54,097 nt of DNA from a virus. Under the pieces are notes generated by a model that was not told the DNA's origin, searched no databases, and was given only the letters and a program-made list of their open reading frames with translations. Positions 43,250 through 52,161 of this stretch are shown here, piece by piece. The stretch lies in the IMG/VR virus record IMGVR_UViG_3300046003_005296, positions 1-54,097 of that record; one strand, given 5' to 3'. The position numbers and the translations under genes were made by a program. The stretch's first letter is position 1; the number at the start of each line of letters is the position of its first letter.

Positions 43250-43459
43250 ATGAAGACGTTCGCGAAAAAATATTTCGAAGTTGGGCCGGTGGAAGATATC
43301 CATCGGTCCATGGACGTTGTAACATATGTATTACATGAAGCAGACGATTACGGAATAACAGTTGAAGTAGTTACAGAAGCATTACGCGTAATGAAAGAAA
43401 ATCCTAAAATGCAAATATCAGACGCAGTTGTTTTAGGTTTAGAAAAATATATTAGATGA
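43250..43459 (+). CDS. Small hypothetical protein after groEL
   Basis: 69 aa, helical, soluble; opening FAKKYFEVGPVEDIHRS. It starts two bases after groEL and overlaps the next gene by 4 bp. It is not GroES: no mobile loop and too short. Not recognised. Confidence 0.65.
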   Translation: MKTFAKKYFEVGPVEDIHRSMDVVTYVLHEADDYGITVEVVTEALRVMKENPKMQISDAVVLGLEKYIR

Positions 43460-43698
43460 AACCAGTATATAAACATGGCGATAATGCATACATTGTATTA
43501 GATCAAAAACTAATATCTCATTTTGCAAAAAAATTAGATGAAGAACCTGATATGGATCATGTACAATTATATATGCAATGGCGTAACTGCGATCATGTAT
43601 TACGATCGAATACTCACTTTTTATTTTGTGAAACAATAAAAGATGCTGAATATGTTGAAATGGACAAGTCTAGTGATATTGAGTGCTTGGATAATTGA
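43456..43698 (+). CDS. Small hypothetical protein
   Basis: 80 aa, mixed alpha/beta, no motif. Starts in a 4-bp overlap (ATGA). Codon use matches the region. Not recognised. Confidence 0.6.
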   Translation: MKPVYKHGDNAYIVLDQKLISHFAKKLDEEPDMDHVQLYMQWRNCDHVLRSNTHFLFCETIKDAEYVEMDKSSDIECLDN

Positions 43699-43736
43699 AT
43701 TATGCTGGCTCGGATATCACGTAATAAAGTATAAAA

Positions 43737-43910
43737 ATGAAAATTAGATTTTACTCGCACAACACCATGGGAGGTGGATTTACGCAAATGGCTCTTTGGC
43801 CTACATTGTTTATAACACATAACAAAATATCCCGCAATGTAAGATTGCTTTGCTTAAGTGCTAGCATATTGTTTTGGGATCTTGGTTTCACCGTAGAATG
43901 GTCAAAATGA
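43737..43910 (+). CDS. Small protein coupled to thyA, 57 aa
   Basis: ATG at 43737, TGA at 43908-43910 overlapping the thyA ATG at 43907 (ATGA). Sequence starts MKIRFYSHNTMGGGF, with a basic middle and a hydrophobic stretch near LLCLSASILF. The coupling to thyA and coding-like composition argue that it is real. Function unknown. Confidence 0.6.
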   Translation: MKIRFYSHNTMGGGFTQMALWPTLFITHNKISRNVRLLCLSASILFWDLGFTVEWSK

Positions 43911-44980
43911 ATAATATAGAACATGACTACCTAAAATTACTCCACGACATTTTAACTAATGGAGTAAAAAAACAAGACCGCACGGGTACTGGTACTCGTT
44001 CAGTATTTGGAAGACAGATTCGACATGATATGAGTTTAGGCTTTCCTCTATTGACTACAAAGAAGATGCCATTTAAAACAATTGTAACTGAATTGTTATG
44101 GTTCCTTCGCGGTGATACAAACATCAAGTTTCTTGTTGATAATAATTGTCATATTTGGGACGGAGATGCTTATAAGAATTATTTAGAAGAAACCCAACAT
44201 GAAGCATCTTATACAAAAGAAGAGTTTATCAATCTTATCAAAACTGATAAAAATTGGGCAATGGTATGGGGTGAGTTAGGACCTATATATGGATATCAAT
44301 GGCGCGATTGGGGAAGTCGATACGAAACCAACCGCATATTAGGTACACGTATCAAACGCAAACCGGGCATTGATCAAATACAAAAACTAATACAAGATCT
44401 TAAAACAAATCCAGACTCAAGACGATTGATGGTTAATGCTTGGAATGTAGGTGAATTAGACCAAATGGTTCTCCCACCTTGTCATTACGGATTCCAAGTT
44501 TATACAAGAGAATTGAGTTTAGAAGAGAGATATAAAATAGTATTTCCAATATGGAAAGAAAAATATGGTCCATTAGCTGATATGATGGTTCCAACTAATA
44601 TAGATAACACACCTTATAAAATACCAACAAGAGCAATTTCTTTAATGTGGAACCAACGTTCAGTAGATACGCCACTTGGTTTACCATTTAATATTGCTTC
44701 TTATGCTTTATTGTTAGAAATGTTAGCTCGAGAAACAAATATGGTTGCAGATGAGTTGATTGGCAATTTAGGTGACTGTCACGTTTATTTAGATCAGCAA
44801 GATGGTGTTCGAGAACAATTAACACGCTCTCCAATGGCTTTAGGACAGTTGGTTGTGAATGATGAATTCTGGAATCCGGATATGAGTTTGTTTGATCAAA
44901 TTGAACATATTCAACCTACGGACTTTTATGTTGAAGAGTATCAATCGCATCCAGCAATTAAATTCCCTTTATCAAATTAG
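43907..44980 (+). CDS. thyA: Thymidylate synthase ThyA
   Basis: 357 aa from the ATG at 43907, chosen for its ATGA coupling; in-frame upstream ATGs at 43874 and 43898 lie inside the small gene. Core blocks: QDRTGTGT, FPLLTTKKM, WFLRGDTNI, GPIYGYQWR, LPPCHYGFQ with nucleophile C192, LGLPFNIASYALL with N262. N262 (Asp in dCMP hydroxymethylases) points to dUMP methylation. It is about 90 residues longer than E. coli ThyA, mainly at residues 92-118 and 203-235. Works with the dUTPase at 6.8 kb. Confidence 0.96.
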   Translation: MNNIEHDYLKLLHDILTNGVKKQDRTGTGTRSVFGRQIRHDMSLGFPLLTTKKMPFKTIVTELLWFLRGDTNIKFLVDNNCHIWDGDAYKNYLEETQHEASYTKEEFINLIKTDKNWAMVWGELGPIYGYQWRDWGSRYETNRILGTRIKRKPGIDQIQKLIQDLKTNPDSRRLMVNAWNVGELDQMVLPPCHYGFQVYTRELSLEERYKIVFPIWKEKYGPLADMMVPTNIDNTPYKIPTRAISLMWNQRSVDTPLGLPFNIASYALLLEMLARETNMVADELIGNLGDCHVYLDQQDGVREQLTRSPMALGQLVVNDEFWNPDMSLFDQIEHIQPTDFYVEEYQSHPAIKFPLSN

Positions 44981-44983
44981 ATT

Positions 44984-45592
44984 ATGAATTTTAAAATAAA
45001 TAAAAATCCAAATCCTAGATTCTACGTTGTAGATGATTTCTATGAATCTCCATCTCTTGTAAGAGACTTTGCATTGCAACAAGCCTATTATGAAGATCAA
45101 GGAGCAGTAGGGTTAAGAACTTCAGAACAATTTCTATTCGATGGATTGAAAGAACGTTTCGAAGAAATCATTGGGCGAGAAATACCTAATCATAATGAAA
45201 CGGGGTTTGGTTGGTATGATAAAGGTATTAATGGTAGATTTCAATCATGTAAAGCAGGCGTGCCATCAGTATTTCATTGTGATACTCAAAAATGGGCCGG
45301 AGTTATTTATTTAACACCCGATGCTCCGCCTCAAGCAGGTACAAGTTTTTATAGACATAAAGAAACTAAAAAAAGACATTCGTCTGAAATTAATTGGGAA
45401 AGGGGCGAAGGATTAAAAGTATTTAATCAACATACCTTCTTAGATGCATCACCTTATGAACGAGTAGATATGGTTGGAAATGTTTTTAACCGCTTAGTTA
45501 TTTTTGATGGCAATTTAATTCATTCAGGTCATGATTACTTTGGATGGGATATTGCGTCTAGTAGATTATTTCAAATATTTTTCTTTGATTAG
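44984..45592 (+). CDS. 2-oxoglutarate/Fe(II)-type oxygenase (DUF6445-like)
   Basis: 202 aa. Facial triad and oxoglutarate residues fit: FHCD (H98, D100), IHSG (H180) and R194, with DAPPQAGTSFYRHK between, as in the double-stranded beta-helix hydroxylases. Placed after thyA, so hydroxylation of a pyrimidine base is conceivable, though sequence is closer to the DUF6445-like group for which protein or small-molecule substrates are equally possible. Starts three bases after thyA. Confidence 0.75.
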   Translation: MNFKINKNPNPRFYVVDDFYESPSLVRDFALQQAYYEDQGAVGLRTSEQFLFDGLKERFEEIIGREIPNHNETGFGWYDKGINGRFQSCKAGVPSVFHCDTQKWAGVIYLTPDAPPQAGTSFYRHKETKKRHSSEINWERGEGLKVFNQHTFLDASPYERVDMVGNVFNRLVIFDGNLIHSGHDYFGWDIASSRLFQIFFFD

Positions 45593-45595
45593 ATT

Positions 45596-45997
45596 ATGGA
45601 ATTATTAAATACACATCCTATTAAAAAAAGCGATTTAGGGTTTCATGGAAATCTATTTGGCGGTAAATTATTGAGTTGGATCGATGCATCAGCTGCAGGA
45701 TATTCAATGCAATTATGTGATACACCCCGCATGGTAACAGTATCAATCGATCAATGTAACTTTGAACGTCCTGCAAAGGAATCGCAGTTATTAAAGATAT
45801 ATGGATATCCTAAACGAGTTGGCAACACTTCAATGACATTGTACATGGAAGCCCGAGCACACAATGTTTATACTGGCAAACAAGATTTAGTATTAAAGAC
45901 TCATATAACATTTGTTCAAATTGATGAAGGTGGCAATTCAATTCCATTGGGCGAAAAAGCTAAAAAACGAATAATGGATATGTTAGAAAGTAAATAA
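45596..45997 (+). CDS. Hotdog-fold acyl-CoA thioesterase-like protein
   Basis: 133 aa. HGNLFGGKLLSWIDASAAGYSM and VTVSIDQCNFERPAKESQLLKIYG correspond to the YciA-type thioesterase layout (N-x3-GG-x2-hydrophobic-x2-D, then VSxxxxxFxxPVxxG). The catalytic Asp in IDAS is present. Hydrolyses an acyl-CoA or a similar thioester. Unusual in a phage; might act on lipid or acyl-protein intermediates. Last gene of the thyA group. Confidence 0.8.
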   Translation: MELLNTHPIKKSDLGFHGNLFGGKLLSWIDASAAGYSMQLCDTPRMVTVSIDQCNFERPAKESQLLKIYGYPKRVGNTSMTLYMEARAHNVYTGKQDLVLKTHITFVQIDEGGNSIPLGEKAKKRIMDMLESK

Positions 45998-46015
45998 TTT
46001 ATCTTTCCTGTTTGA

Positions 46016-46022
46016 TATTTAT
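46016..46022 (+). promoter_or_regulatory. TATTTAT-type promoter box for the secretion operon
   Basis: GATATTTATTATTG, 28 bases before the ATG at 46051, with the strong AAAAAAGGAGAG ribosome site. No TATAAT-type box nearby. Confidence 0.6.
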
Positions 46023-46050
46023 TATTGAACATTAAAAAAGGAGAGAATAA

Positions 46051-47964
46051 ATGAAAAAACTAACAAGTTTATTAACAATCCTTGCTGTTACATTAATTAC
46101 ATCAGTTACATTAGCCCAAGCACCTATAGCACCAGGTAATGGTATTTATGGTTTAATCCATGCAGAATATCAAGTGGCACCAACATCGCAAGGAACAACT
46201 ACTGCAAACATTACGTTGCAGAACACTACATTAACAAAATACACTGCAACACAATTCCGGGTATTTTATGACAATGTAGCATTTACAAATGCAACGGTTG
46301 CATTAATTGGTTCAACTACGAACTTAGATTTACAGTATGTAACTAATACTGCAAATGGTTATATTACAATTACTTTAGTATATACGGGTGCGTTATCTAC
46401 ATATACTTTAGCTAATGGGGAACGATTTGCAATTACCTTTACACACGCAGCCCCAGCAATATTTAATAACTTAGCATCAATTACGCCATTGACTTGGACA
46501 GGAACTCAAACCTTCCAACAATATGCTGCAACTGGAGCTGGTATTGATACTACATTGAATTTGCATAACTATGGCGGTGAATTCATTTTACCTACATTTA
46601 CATTTGCAGGAACATTTACTAACGTAACTGGTACTGGTGCTAAAGATTTACCATTAGCATTACAAACTCGTCCAGCCGGCGGATCTACTTGGACTCAACA
46701 TTCAACTTATTTAACTGATGTGAATGGTGATTTTGATTTCACAGTTAACTTAGATACAACTTATTGGGATGTCCGTTTAGCAATTCAAGGTGATACAATG
46801 GGAGTAGGTAACATTATTTCTGCTACCGATGCACAATTAATTAATCAATGGGTATTAGGGCAAGGAACAATGACTGGCTTTGATTATTATGCAGCAGACG
46901 TAAATGAATCTGATAATGTTACAATTACAGATGCATATGGCGTATTTAGTCGTGTAGCTGGCAACTTTACTCAATGGCCGAACAACGTTAAAGATATTAA
47001 ATTCTTTACCGCAACAGAATTTACAACTATTGATGGTTCTGCAACTAATTATACATCAACTATCCCAGGTGTAACTAACTTCACTTATGAGATTATTGCA
47101 GGTCAACCTTCATCAGTAACATATTATGTAGCTGTACCGGGTGATGCAAATGGTACTGGTTATCATATGGCACGTATGACTCCGATTGATATTTTAATTG
47201 ATCCTACTCCAGGTGTACCATCTCAGATTTATAATGTTATTGATAATACAGTTGAATATGATTTTCCAACTACATCGATCGAAGTAAATGTACCTTATTT
47301 GTCAGTGCAAGCTGGTAACTTGGTTGATATTCCAGTAACAGTTTACACAAATGGTGTAGAACTTAATTCATTGCAATTTGGATTTGATTATGATGAAACG
47401 GTATTAGAATTTAAAAACTTGTATTCAACATCAGCAGCAATGAAATGGTTAACATATGTTAATCCTAATGACGGAGAAATTCATTGGGGCGGTTATGATG
47501 CTACTGGTAATAATCCATTACAAGACAATACGGAAGTAGTTCGTTTACAATTCTTAGCATTACAACCTCAAGCTGCTTGGACAGAATCTCCAATTTGGAC
47601 AACTGAAAAATATGCTGGAAATACTGCGTCTAAAGACCTTGAGATTACTCCGACAAACGGTATATTGCAAGTAGTTAAAAGTTCAGTAGGCGGGGTTATT
47701 GATTTAAATACTGTTGAAATTTATCCAAATCCAGTAATAGATGATGTAACAATCACATTTAATGTAGAAAACGCATCTGCAGATGCACAATTAGCAGTTT
47801 ATGATTTGCAAGGAAGAAAAGTTGTAACAATATTATCAGGTCAGCTTCCTGCAGGACAATACACATATGTTAAGAATTTAGGACGATTAGCTCCTGGAAT
47901 GTATGTATTAAGTTTGTCTACTGAAACAAATGGCCCGATAGTAGAAAAATTAATAAAGGATTAA
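46051..47964 (+). CDS. Secreted protein with dockerin-like and cohesin-like modules and a type IX sorting domain
   Basis: 637 aa. Signal peptide (residues 1-22, ends LAQA). Repetitive Thr-rich beta domain to about 185; Ig-like stretch; a dockerin-like pair in ISATDAQLINQWVLG and DVNESDNVTITDAYGVF (about 255-312); a cohesin-like beta domain (about 415-520) starting IEVNVPYLSVQAGNLVDIPV; and a C-terminal sorting domain (about 550-637) with VEIYPNPV, AVYDLQGRKV and PGMYVLS-x-STE, the TIGR04183-type motif of type IX secretion. This places its exit through the host T9SS. It could be a displayed adhesin or a surface-altering protein. Rare in a phage. Confidence 0.88.
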   Translation: MKKLTSLLTILAVTLITSVTLAQAPIAPGNGIYGLIHAEYQVAPTSQGTTTANITLQNTTLTKYTATQFRVFYDNVAFTNATVALIGSTTNLDLQYVTNTANGYITITLVYTGALSTYTLANGERFAITFTHAAPAIFNNLASITPLTWTGTQTFQQYAATGAGIDTTLNLHNYGGEFILPTFTFAGTFTNVTGTGAKDLPLALQTRPAGGSTWTQHSTYLTDVNGDFDFTVNLDTTYWDVRLAIQGDTMGVGNIISATDAQLINQWVLGQGTMTGFDYYAADVNESDNVTITDAYGVFSRVAGNFTQWPNNVKDIKFFTATEFTTIDGSATNYTSTIPGVTNFTYEIIAGQPSSVTYYVAVPGDANGTGYHMARMTPIDILIDPTPGVPSQIYNVIDNTVEYDFPTTSIEVNVPYLSVQAGNLVDIPVTVYTNGVELNSLQFGFDYDETVLEFKNLYSTSAAMKWLTYVNPNDGEIHWGGYDATGNNPLQDNTEVVRLQFLALQPQAAWTESPIWTTEKYAGNTASKDLEITPTNGILQVVKSSVGGVIDLNTVEIYPNPVIDDVTITFNVENASADAQLAVYDLQGRKVVTILSGQLPAGQYTYVKNLGRLAPGMYVLSLSTETNGPIVEKLIKD

Positions 47965-47965
47965 T

Positions 47966-48286
47966 ATGTCAGAAGAAATGAATGATGGATCATGGGGTGG
48001 TCTTAAGAAGACTATCGTTGGAACATTAGGCACGGTTGTAGCTGGTGGCGGAACTTGGTTAGGTGTAACTTTATTCGGTGGGCACGAAGACGAGCCGAAA
48101 GAAGAAACTAAAACGGAGCAAGCTGCTCCGGCACCTGTAGTTGTAAATGTACAACAAAATCAAGAAAACAAACAAAAGGTTGATAATAGCGGTAGTAACA
48201 AACGAACAGTTATTTATGAAAATCATCCGCCAAAGGATATTACCGAACCTGAGAAACCTAAAAAAGTAGAAGAAGAGTCATGGTAA
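47966..48286 (+). CDS. Single-helix membrane protein with charged tail
   Basis: 106 aa. One hydrophobic, Gly-rich segment at about 13-38 (KTIVGTLGTVVAGGGTWLGVTLFGG), then a long acidic/Lys/Pro-rich tail with NVQQNQENKQ. No cleavable signal: an inner-membrane anchor with a free tail. It starts one base after the T9SS protein and overlaps the lipoprotein gene by 7 bp. No homolog recognised; possibly an adaptor for the CsgG-like protein. Confidence 0.65.
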   Translation: MSEEMNDGSWGGLKKTIVGTLGTVVAGGGTWLGVTLFGGHEDEPKEETKTEQAAPAPVVVNVQQNQENKQKVDNSGSNKRTVIYENHPPKDITEPEKPKKVEEESW

Positions 48287-49008
48287 GATTACTTCCATTA
48301 TTATTATTTGTGTTAGGGCTGGCTTCTTGTAAGTCAGCCTCAGCACAAGGTATAGGATCTGTTAAGACAGAACAATACCAAGCTGAGTTTGAAAAGAAAC
48401 AAAGCATTGATGCTGTAGCTGATTATGATGGTGCAGTACAAATTCCAATTCAGGTATTGAAAATTGGAATTAATGAAGAACTTTATGAAATGTATCCTGA
48501 ACTTAAAGATAAACGAGTAGGTTTGGGTGTTGCAAACATTGTGTTAGAATATTTAGAATATACTAATCGCTTTGTGTTTACTGAAGAAAAAGAAGAAATT
48601 AAGCAACGAATGATTGCTCAAGATAAAGCATCTGATAAAGGTATATCGCAAAATAAAATTGATGTTAAAGGCAATGTTATATTAGCTAAATACTTTGTAT
48701 ACATTGAAGTATATGATTTTTCAGTATCAGAAGATGAAGTAGTTAAAATAGATGGCAAGCAAACTGTTACTCAAACAACACGTTTAGGTTTGCAAGTTAA
48801 ATTTGTCGATGCTGAGACTGGCCAGGTGATAATGGGTTCGGGTTTAGGTGAAGCAAGCACAGTAAAAATGTCATCAATTTTAGGAGATGTAACAGATGAA
48901 GTTAAGTTCAATCAATCTACCATAGGTATCAGCACCAAAAAAGCACTTGAGACGGCTTCAAGTCGAATTGTTAGCAGAATGATTACCAAAGGTATATTTA
49001 CGCATTGA
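48280..49008 (+). CDS. CsgG-like outer-membrane lipoprotein
   Basis: 242 aa. Type II signal peptide with lipobox LASC (C17). Core reads like CsgG/HfaB: KDKRVGLGVANIVLEYLEYTNRFVFTEEKE (counterpart of GIANILxEELxxSGRF-x-VxER), a coiled region, VILAKYFVYIEVYDFSVSED, TTRLGLQVKFVDAETGQVI, and the ALETASSRIVSRM helix. CsgG forms a nonameric outer-membrane pore that exports curli subunits. No CsgA, CsgB, CsgE or CsgF is recognised in the window. In a phage it might permeabilise or alter the outer membrane. Confidence 0.78.
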   Translation: MVRLLPLLLFVLGLASCKSASAQGIGSVKTEQYQAEFEKKQSIDAVADYDGAVQIPIQVLKIGINEELYEMYPELKDKRVGLGVANIVLEYLEYTNRFVFTEEKEEIKQRMIAQDKASDKGISQNKIDVKGNVILAKYFVYIEVYDFSVSEDEVVKIDGKQTVTQTTRLGLQVKFVDAETGQVIMGSGLGEASTVKMSSILGDVTDEVKFNQSTIGISTKKALETASSRIVSRMITKGIFTH

Positions 49009-50510
49009 GACTTAAATTATTCATATTAATATTTATTAGTGTATTTGTTAGTTTAGCATATGCACAAACCTATAATTATAGTTACACAGATCCCTGCACA
49101 GGAAACCTTAAAACAATAATTGTACCAATTAATGGCGATGTAACAGTTGGCTACTATGGAGAAATTGGAACATTTAGTTACGCAGATTTCACTGATGGCA
49201 CATTTGAAACATGGACTAGTAACATATTTGATCAATATGGTCAAGATTCTCCATGTGCAACAATTGTAGGTATCGGTACTGCAGTTACTGTTACTCAAAA
49301 TACTACATTCACTGTATTAGGTATTTTGAATTCACTATCAGCAATTGCAGACATTGCAAGTAGCGGAACATCAAATATATTAGGCGGATCAATTGGATCA
49401 ATAAGTAATGGGTCCGGATCTGAAGGTAATAACGACAATAAAGAAAACAAGGATAAAAATGGCAACGACAATGGCAATAATAACAGTAATGCTAATAATA
49501 GCAATAGCAGTAATGTCAATGGTGGCAGTAATGGCAACCAGACGTCAGGACAAGCTAACGGCGAAACTGTACAAGGAACATCATCAGAGACAACAAGCAC
49601 AGAAAATCCATCAGGAAGTGAAGGAACAAGTACAGAGGGGTCTGCAGCGGAACAAGGAAATGTTGGAGGCACAGGGCAAGAAAGTGGTACCGAAACCACA
49701 TCCGGAGAGCAAACAACTAGTGTTGGAGGAAGTGGTTCGGGATCAGAAACCGGTAGCCAAGAAACACAAACCCAGACGCAAGAACCGTCAGAAGGCGAAG
49801 GCAAAACAAATATAACACAAGGTGCTACTACTACTACAAAGAATGCTCCAAGCAAATCAGAGGGAGGGAAACCTAGTGTAGTAGCATCTAGTGACTTTGT
49901 TGGGTTCAACTTTAGAAACTCGGAAGTACGAACTGGTGCAAAAGCAACTGGCGGTTATACTGCTTTGCGTTGGGATGGTCAAAGAAGTTGGGGTGCATTA
50001 GCAGATTACACTACGGCGCTCAAAGGACCAAATATTACAGGATTTTATGCATGGATCAAACCAAAGTCAGTAACATTATTATCAGGTACTGCTACAATTG
50101 GGTTTGATGGTAACAAATCATTGTATGGTACAATTGCAGCAGGCCAAATGTTTACGTTTAAGAAAGCTCCTAAACTTAAAGCAGTATACATGGGAACCGT
50201 ATCATATGGTCAAATATTTCGAGAACAATTTATCGGAACAGCTGTAATTGCAGGTGCAATGTATGATCTTAAATTGGGTAAACGATTTGATTTAAAACTT
50301 ATGAATTTATTTGTATATGCTCCATATGTTTCTTATTACAATGATATAGTGTTAGCATCTCCATATGTAATGCTTCCATCAATTGGTACGAATGTTAGAA
50401 TCACAAAACGATTTAAATTCAATATCAATGCTGGAGGAGCCTGGGACTTGAAAACGGCAGCACTTAATTATACAGTGACAATGGGTACGAGGATAATGAT
50501 AGGACAATAA
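49005..50510 (+). CDS. Secreted protein with disordered linker and C-terminal beta-barrel-like domain
   Basis: 501 aa from a TTG start at 49005 that overlaps the preceding TGA (TTGA); no ATG precedes the signal peptide (MRLKLFILIFISVFVSLAYA-). Residues about 22-130 are a beta-rich domain with paired Cys; 130-290 are a low-complexity Asn, Ser, Gly, Thr, Glu, Gln linker; 300-501 are alternating beta strands with aromatic ends (GGYTALRWDG, ALADYTTALKG, ITGFYAWIK, ..., TVTMGTRIMIGQ), as in outer-membrane barrels. A surface-exposed linker on a barrel anchor is likely. Family not known. Confidence 0.7.
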   Translation: MRLKLFILIFISVFVSLAYAQTYNYSYTDPCTGNLKTIIVPINGDVTVGYYGEIGTFSYADFTDGTFETWTSNIFDQYGQDSPCATIVGIGTAVTVTQNTTFTVLGILNSLSAIADIASSGTSNILGGSIGSISNGSGSEGNNDNKENKDKNGNDNGNNNSNANNSNSSNVNGGSNGNQTSGQANGETVQGTSSETTSTENPSGSEGTSTEGSAAEQGNVGGTGQESGTETTSGEQTTSVGGSGSGSETGSQETQTQTQEPSEGEGKTNITQGATTTTKNAPSKSEGGKPSVVASSDFVGFNFRNSEVRTGAKATGGYTALRWDGQRSWGALADYTTALKGPNITGFYAWIKPKSVTLLSGTATIGFDGNKSLYGTIAAGQMFTFKKAPKLKAVYMGTVSYGQIFREQFIGTAVIAGAMYDLKLGKRFDLKLMNLFVYAPYVSYYNDIVLASPYVMLPSIGTNVRITKRFKFNINAGGAWDLKTAALNYTVTMGTRIMIGQ

Positions 50511-51587
50511 ATGAAATGGATAGTCGTTATACTGCCAATATTGGTTAATTTTACTGCGTTTGCACAAAGTACGTTGTGCTCTAGTTACCCTACCACTTTT
50601 TGCTGCGAATATGTTTCAAGTGTAACTATTAATGGACAAACTTATGCTGGTAGTACTGGATATGCTGCATCATCAGGTGGTACTGGCCCAAATGGTTATT
50701 ATAATTATACTAATTCAACACCTGTTCCGACAATTAATGCTGGCCAGAATATTTCTATTTCATACACTGCACAAACAAATGGCAATTATATGGAGTATTT
50801 TAAACTTTGGGTTGACTTTAATGGCAACGGAGTCTTAAGTGACCCAGGCGAACAAGTTTATGCTTATAATGTTGCTTGGACTGGAACTAAAACAGTAACA
50901 TCGACATTTCAAGTTCCTACTACAGTATATAATGGACAAGTTTATATGCGATTCATGATGGTGTATGCAAATGTGCCTGCTTTATGCGGTAGTTATGCAT
51001 ATGGTAATACGTTTGATTTTAAAACAACTATTACCGGTGCAGTTGACCCATATAATCATTCTGGCGTTGTTTATGGGTCTGAAGGAACTGGAATAGCTAA
51101 TGTTCCAATTAAACTTTATAAAAAATTAACTTCAGAAACATCATATTCATTGCATGGTACGTACACAACAAATGCATCCGGGCAATATTCAATAACTACA
51201 AATTTAAATGCAAATTTATATAATTTTCAACTAGTTGTAGATGCATTAACAGTTAATAATCCTGCAATTGCAGATGCATTATATTTCAATCAAAAAGTTC
51301 TATCAAATAATTTTATATCAAAAGATTATTATCGTATGAATACAAATGGAGATCTCCGTTTAACTATTACAGATGTATATTGGATTTATAAAAAAATATT
51401 AGGAAGTGCGTGGTTAGGTAGTACTCCTATCTACCGTTTATTCACACAAACACAATGGAATGTTATTAATACATCTACTAGCAATATGACAGGAACGTAT
51501 CCCGGCGTTCAAAGTTTAACCATAACAAATCCAACAAACAGCGGGACGACAAACATTTATTTTATAAGGACAGGCTATGCAAATTAA
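50511..51587 (+). CDS. GEVED-domain secreted protein with dockerin-like C-terminus
   Basis: 358 aa. Signal peptide ends FAQS. The GEVED domain (about 20-175) has the family features CCEYVSSVTING, KLWVDFNGNGVLSDPGEQVYA and RFMMVY. Then a Ca-binding-like repeat module (GVVYGSEGTGIANVPIKLY, a typical Ig-like start) and a segment NTNGDLRLTITDVYWIYKK (about 282-300), dockerin-like, as in the 46051 protein. No T9SS tail. GEVED proteins are common surface or secreted modules in Bacteroidota. Overlaps the nuclease gene by 11 bp. Confidence 0.75.
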   Translation: MKWIVVILPILVNFTAFAQSTLCSSYPTTFCCEYVSSVTINGQTYAGSTGYAASSGGTGPNGYYNYTNSTPVPTINAGQNISISYTAQTNGNYMEYFKLWVDFNGNGVLSDPGEQVYAYNVAWTGTKTVTSTFQVPTTVYNGQVYMRFMMVYANVPALCGSYAYGNTFDFKTTITGAVDPYNHSGVVYGSEGTGIANVPIKLYKKLTSETSYSLHGTYTTNASGQYSITTNLNANLYNFQLVVDALTVNNPAIADALYFNQKVLSNNFISKDYYRMNTNGDLRLTITDVYWIYKKILGSAWLGSTPIYRLFTQTQWNVINTSTSNMTGTYPGVQSLTITNPTNSGTTNIYFIRTGYAN

Positions 51588-52161
51588 ACTATTAATTATT
51601 CTTTTATTCCCGTTTGCTTTTTTAGCACAACCAAATCTTACTATCGATAAGAAGTATTACAAAGTAACTTACTCACAAAAACTTAAACAACCTTTAACAG
51701 TTGATTATGGCATAAGAACTAGAGAATGCACTGCAACGCGCTCAGGAATGGAATTTTATGCTGAGAAAGGTGTAATTACTAGTAGCAATGTAGATTATGC
51801 AAACAATGAATGGGATAAAGGACATATGGCTCCAGCAGCAGACTTTTGCTATAGCAGAGATGCAATGCTATCAACCTTTTCATATGCTAATAGTGCTTTA
51901 CAACATTACAAACTCAATCGAGGAGTGTGGAAAGAATTAGAAGCAGCAGAAAGAGTTTGGGCTACAAAAGATTCTATCATAGTTCATATTGATGTGATAT
52001 TTGATGCTAATCCAGCAAAGACTCCAGGAGGCGCATCAATACCAAAAGCATTCCGCAAGACAATTACATTTTATTCAACGGGCAAGAAGTTGGTATATGA
52101 ATTTCCAAATGTACCTCCAACGCAACCATTACCTAAGTATTTAATTAAAGGCAAACTATGA
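51577..52161 (+). CDS. Secreted DNA/RNA non-specific endonuclease (NucA/EndoG family)
   Basis: 194 aa. Signal peptide about 1-17 (ends AFLAQ). NEWDKGHMAPAAD at 77-88 is the DRGH-type beta-beta-alpha-metal site, with catalytic H83 and Lys in place of the usual Arg; FSYANSALQHYKLNRGVWKELEAAER is the FxxSNIxPQ-x-N-x-G-WxxLE block. Degrades DNA and RNA outside the cytosol, in periplasm or medium. It may break down host DNA released at lysis, or destroy incoming competitors' DNA in the periplasm. Confidence 0.92.
   Translation: MQIKLLIILLFPFAFLAQPNLTIDKKYYKVTYSQKLKQPLTVDYGIRTRECTATRSGMEFYAEKGVITSSNVDYANNEWDKGHMAPAADFCYSRDAMLSTFSYANSALQHYKLNRGVWKELEAAERVWATKDSIIVHIDVIFDANPAKTPGGASIPKAFRKTITFYSTGKKLVYEFPNVPPTQPLPKYLIKGKL

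Noticed and set aside
49408-49815. 135-aa + strand frame in the same linker
   Set aside because: Out-of-frame shadow of the repetitive linker; Lys/Gln/Thr filler without domain features.
49401-49830. CRISPR-like or tandem DNA repeat in the Asn/Ser/Gly-rich linker
   Set aside because: Repetitiveness is at the amino-acid level with no fixed DNA unit or spacer structure. No CRISPR array was seen anywhere.
49295-49909. 204-aa open frame on the - strand
   Set aside because: It is antisense to the low-complexity linker of the 49005 gene and reads as Leu/Pro/Val-rich filler; no start context; all other genes are on the + strand.
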